DNA of 8,294 bases from assembly GCA_002421475.1 (NCBI GenBank), contig DIJW01000076.1:3839-12132 (forward strand), read 5' to 3'. Each line of letters begins with the position of its first letter. Within the stretch, counting starts at the first letter, position 1. Made by a program: the position numbers and the translations under genes. The stretch is from Thiomicrospira sp. UBA5634 (GTDB lineage: Bacteria; Pseudomonadota; Gammaproteobacteria; Thiomicrospirales; Thiomicrospiraceae). The notes beneath the pieces were generated by a model, which saw only the letters and a list, made by a program, of their open reading frames with translations, did not search any database and was not told the origin of the DNA. Shown in pieces: positions 6,994 to 8,294 of the stretch.

Positions 6994-8228
6994 GCAATAA
7001 GAGAATTGTTTTTTTTGTTGCGTTATTGCTGGGTTTGTCCGGCTGCGCCCCAATGTTTGATGTGTTAAGCCCTGATCAAAAACGTGATTTTTACGAACGT
7101 GTGATAGAAGAAGCACAAAGCCATCGTGAACGAGCGCAGTTTTTTGAGCAACAAGGTTTTTTAGCCAAAGCACTCGAGGAATATGAAAAAGGATTGTTTT
7201 TTGGTGACATAGCCGGTGTGGATGCTATGCAAGTCGAGCAGTTAAAAAAACGGATTGAGGTCGAGCGCCAAGCGGCTTATAGCCGCGCGAAACGTGCATT
7301 GAGACAACAGAAAAATACCGCAGCATTAATTGAATTTAACGCGGTGTTAAAAACAGATCCACAGTTTGAGGATGCGCAGCAACAGTTTGATTTGTTGTTA
7401 AAAAAACCAGAAAATGCGGCGTTGCTGACGGAAAAATCCAATCAGTTAGATCAGTTGTTAAGCCAAAAACAACCTTCTAACAAACAACTTAACCAGCGTG
7501 ATCAAAAGGTTAAAGAAGTTTTGAGCTACCGTCATAATCATCCGGTGGCATTGGCTTATTTAGTCAAGCAATATGAGAACAGTCGCCAAGAAAAAACGGC
7601 CGGAATGGTTTACCTTCGTCAGGCGAGAGAGGCATTGGCGCAAAACGATCTTGCAGCTGCCGAGTCGGGATTTAAAAAAGCACAAACGTTTAGTGCGACA
7701 CAAAAAGAAGGGACGCGAGGTTTAGTTCAGCTACAAAAACGCAAGGATGCCATTTATTTAACCGCGCTGGCGAAAAATGCGTTAGCGGCGGATCAAACCC
7801 TCAAAGCGGAAGGTTATCTAAAAAAAGCCTTGGCGGCAGAAAGCAGTTATCAGCCGGCGCAAGTTATGTTGGCGGATATTCGCAAACAACGCAGTGTTGC
7901 TCAGGCAAGCGTTCGCTTAACGACCGGTCGAGAGTTATTACAGGAAGGTGAGTATATTAAAGCACGTGATGAGGCCGACGCCATTTTACGTGATGACCCT
8001 AAGCACCCCGGCGCTTTAAGCCTTAAATCAGATGCTAATAAAGCCATCAAAAATAATATTGCTCGATTGCTAAAAGAAGGGGAATTGTTTTTTGATCAAA
8101 ACCGCTTTGACGAGGCGATTGAACGTTTTGAAACCGTGTTAAGTGTTGAAGCAGATAATACGGTTTGTAAAACCTATTTGGTTCGAATTAACAAACGCCG
8201 TGAAACCCTGGAAATGTTAAATCGCTGA
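6990..8228 (+). CDS. TPR-repeat lipoprotein coupled to the cyclase
   Basis: This 412-residue protein has a lipoprotein signal peptide: basic start, hydrophobic core, lipobox LSGC with the acylated cysteine at C19. Residue +2 is Ala, not Asp, so outer-membrane sorting is expected. The rest is almost wholly helical with tetratricopeptide-like units near residues 45-73, 96-128, 208-236, 256-286, 306-340 and 356-390. The last is the clearest (GELFFDQNRFDEAIERFETVL). A Gln/Lys-rich stretch (about 145-170) separates the N- and C-terminal sets and may be a hinge. TPRs bind proteins, so a scaffold or partner role in the periplasm is likely; no catalytic motif was found. The ATG overlaps the cyclase stop (ATGA), with AAGGA 6 nt upstream (6979-6983). 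Coupling suggests it works with the cyclase's periplasmic sensor, which is inference. Confidence 0.88.
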   Translation: MSNKRIVFFVALLLGLSGCAPMFDVLSPDQKRDFYERVIEEAQSHRERAQFFEQQGFLAKALEEYEKGLFFGDIAGVDAMQVEQLKKRIEVERQAAYSRAKRALRQQKNTAALIEFNAVLKTDPQFEDAQQQFDLLLKKPENAALLTEKSNQLDQLLSQKQPSNKQLNQRDQKVKEVLSYRHNHPVALAYLVKQYENSRQEKTAGMVYLRQAREALAQNDLAAAESGFKKAQTFSATQKEGTRGLVQLQKRKDAIYLTALAKNALAADQTLKAEGYLKKALAAESSYQPAQVMLADIRKQRSVAQASVRLTTGRELLQEGEYIKARDEADAILRDDPKHPGALSLKSDANKAIKNNIARLLKEGELFFDQNRFDEAIERFETVLSVEADNTVCKTYLVRINKRRETLEMLNR

Positions 8229-8256
8229 GTTATTTTTTTTTAAACGGTCACTTAAT

Positions 8257-8282
8257 GCCAGCCACCAGGCCTGGTGGCTGGC
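8257..8282. repeat. Perfect 26-bp palindrome carrying an inverted pair of the 12-mer
   Basis: The half-site GCCAGCCACCAGG is followed immediately by its exact reverse complement, with the centre between 8269 and 8270. It would form a strong hairpin of about 11 bp with a 4-nt loop. It lies 28 bp after the lipoprotein stop. A nine-T run (8233-8241) lies before it and no T-run is seen after it before the window ends, so it is not a textbook terminator on what is visible. A second small hairpin, TGGCT (8279-8283) with AGCCA (8288-8292), overlaps it and ends in ATT at the window edge, so a T-run could follow. Terminator, protein-binding site and uptake-sequence pair are all possible. Confidence 0.75.
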
Positions 8283-8294
8283 TAAATAGCCATT

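Noticed and set aside
8229..8250. Intrinsic terminator using the nine-T run after the lipoprotein stop
   Set aside because: No stable stem was found directly upstream of the T-run, so it is not called as a terminator.

Overview
The window looks like part of a Gram-negative, gammaproteobacterium-like chromosome. It encodes Sec signal peptides, a lipobox lipoprotein, an outer-membrane beta-barrel ending in phenylalanine, and a LolA-type periplasmic carrier. Base composition is moderate, and leucine is mostly written TTA/TTG. A sulfur-oxidising Thiomicrospira/Hydrogenovibrio-like relative would fit, but nothing seen here proves the genus. All genes lie on the + strand, packed in two blocks. There are no tRNA or rRNA genes, no CRISPR array, no recognisable insertion sequence and no disrupted gene.

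Block 1 (1-5372): the end of a GGDEF diguanylate cyclase (1-195) is followed after 20 bp by a two-TM sensor-kinase-like protein (216-1370). That protein has a good HATPase domain but no recognisable phospho-acceptor H-box. Next come an ABC ATPase (1422-2108), a MacB/FtsX-type permease (2105-3355), a LolA-like periplasmic protein (3364-4110) and an outer-membrane barrel (4107-5372). The last four are tightly spaced, with two ATGA start/stop overlaps. Together they form a plausible inner membrane to periplasm to outer membrane route for a lipid or lipoprotein. A weak hairpin plus T-run at 5408-5432 probably ends this block.

Block 2 (5485-8228): a membrane-bound class III nucleotide cyclase (periplasmic Cache-like sensor, HAMP, catalytic domain) is joined by an ATGA overlap to a TPR-repeat lipoprotein. 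The cyclase has the full metal, Lys, Asn and Arg set. It carries Thr where class IIIa enzymes have Asp, which is the class IIIb pattern linked to bicarbonate/CO2 response. With the upstream GGDEF gene, c-di-GMP and (probably) cAMP signalling genes flank one envelope-transport operon.

The least expected signal is a GC-rich 12-mer, CAGGCCTGGTGG. It occurs singly inside three consecutive transport genes (2502-2513, 3411-3422 on the minus strand, 4113-4124) and as an overlapping inverted pair in a perfect 26-bp palindrome after the last gene (8257-8282). Single copies in genes plus an inverted copy after a gene resemble DNA-uptake sequences, but the idea rests on one window and needs genome-wide counting.
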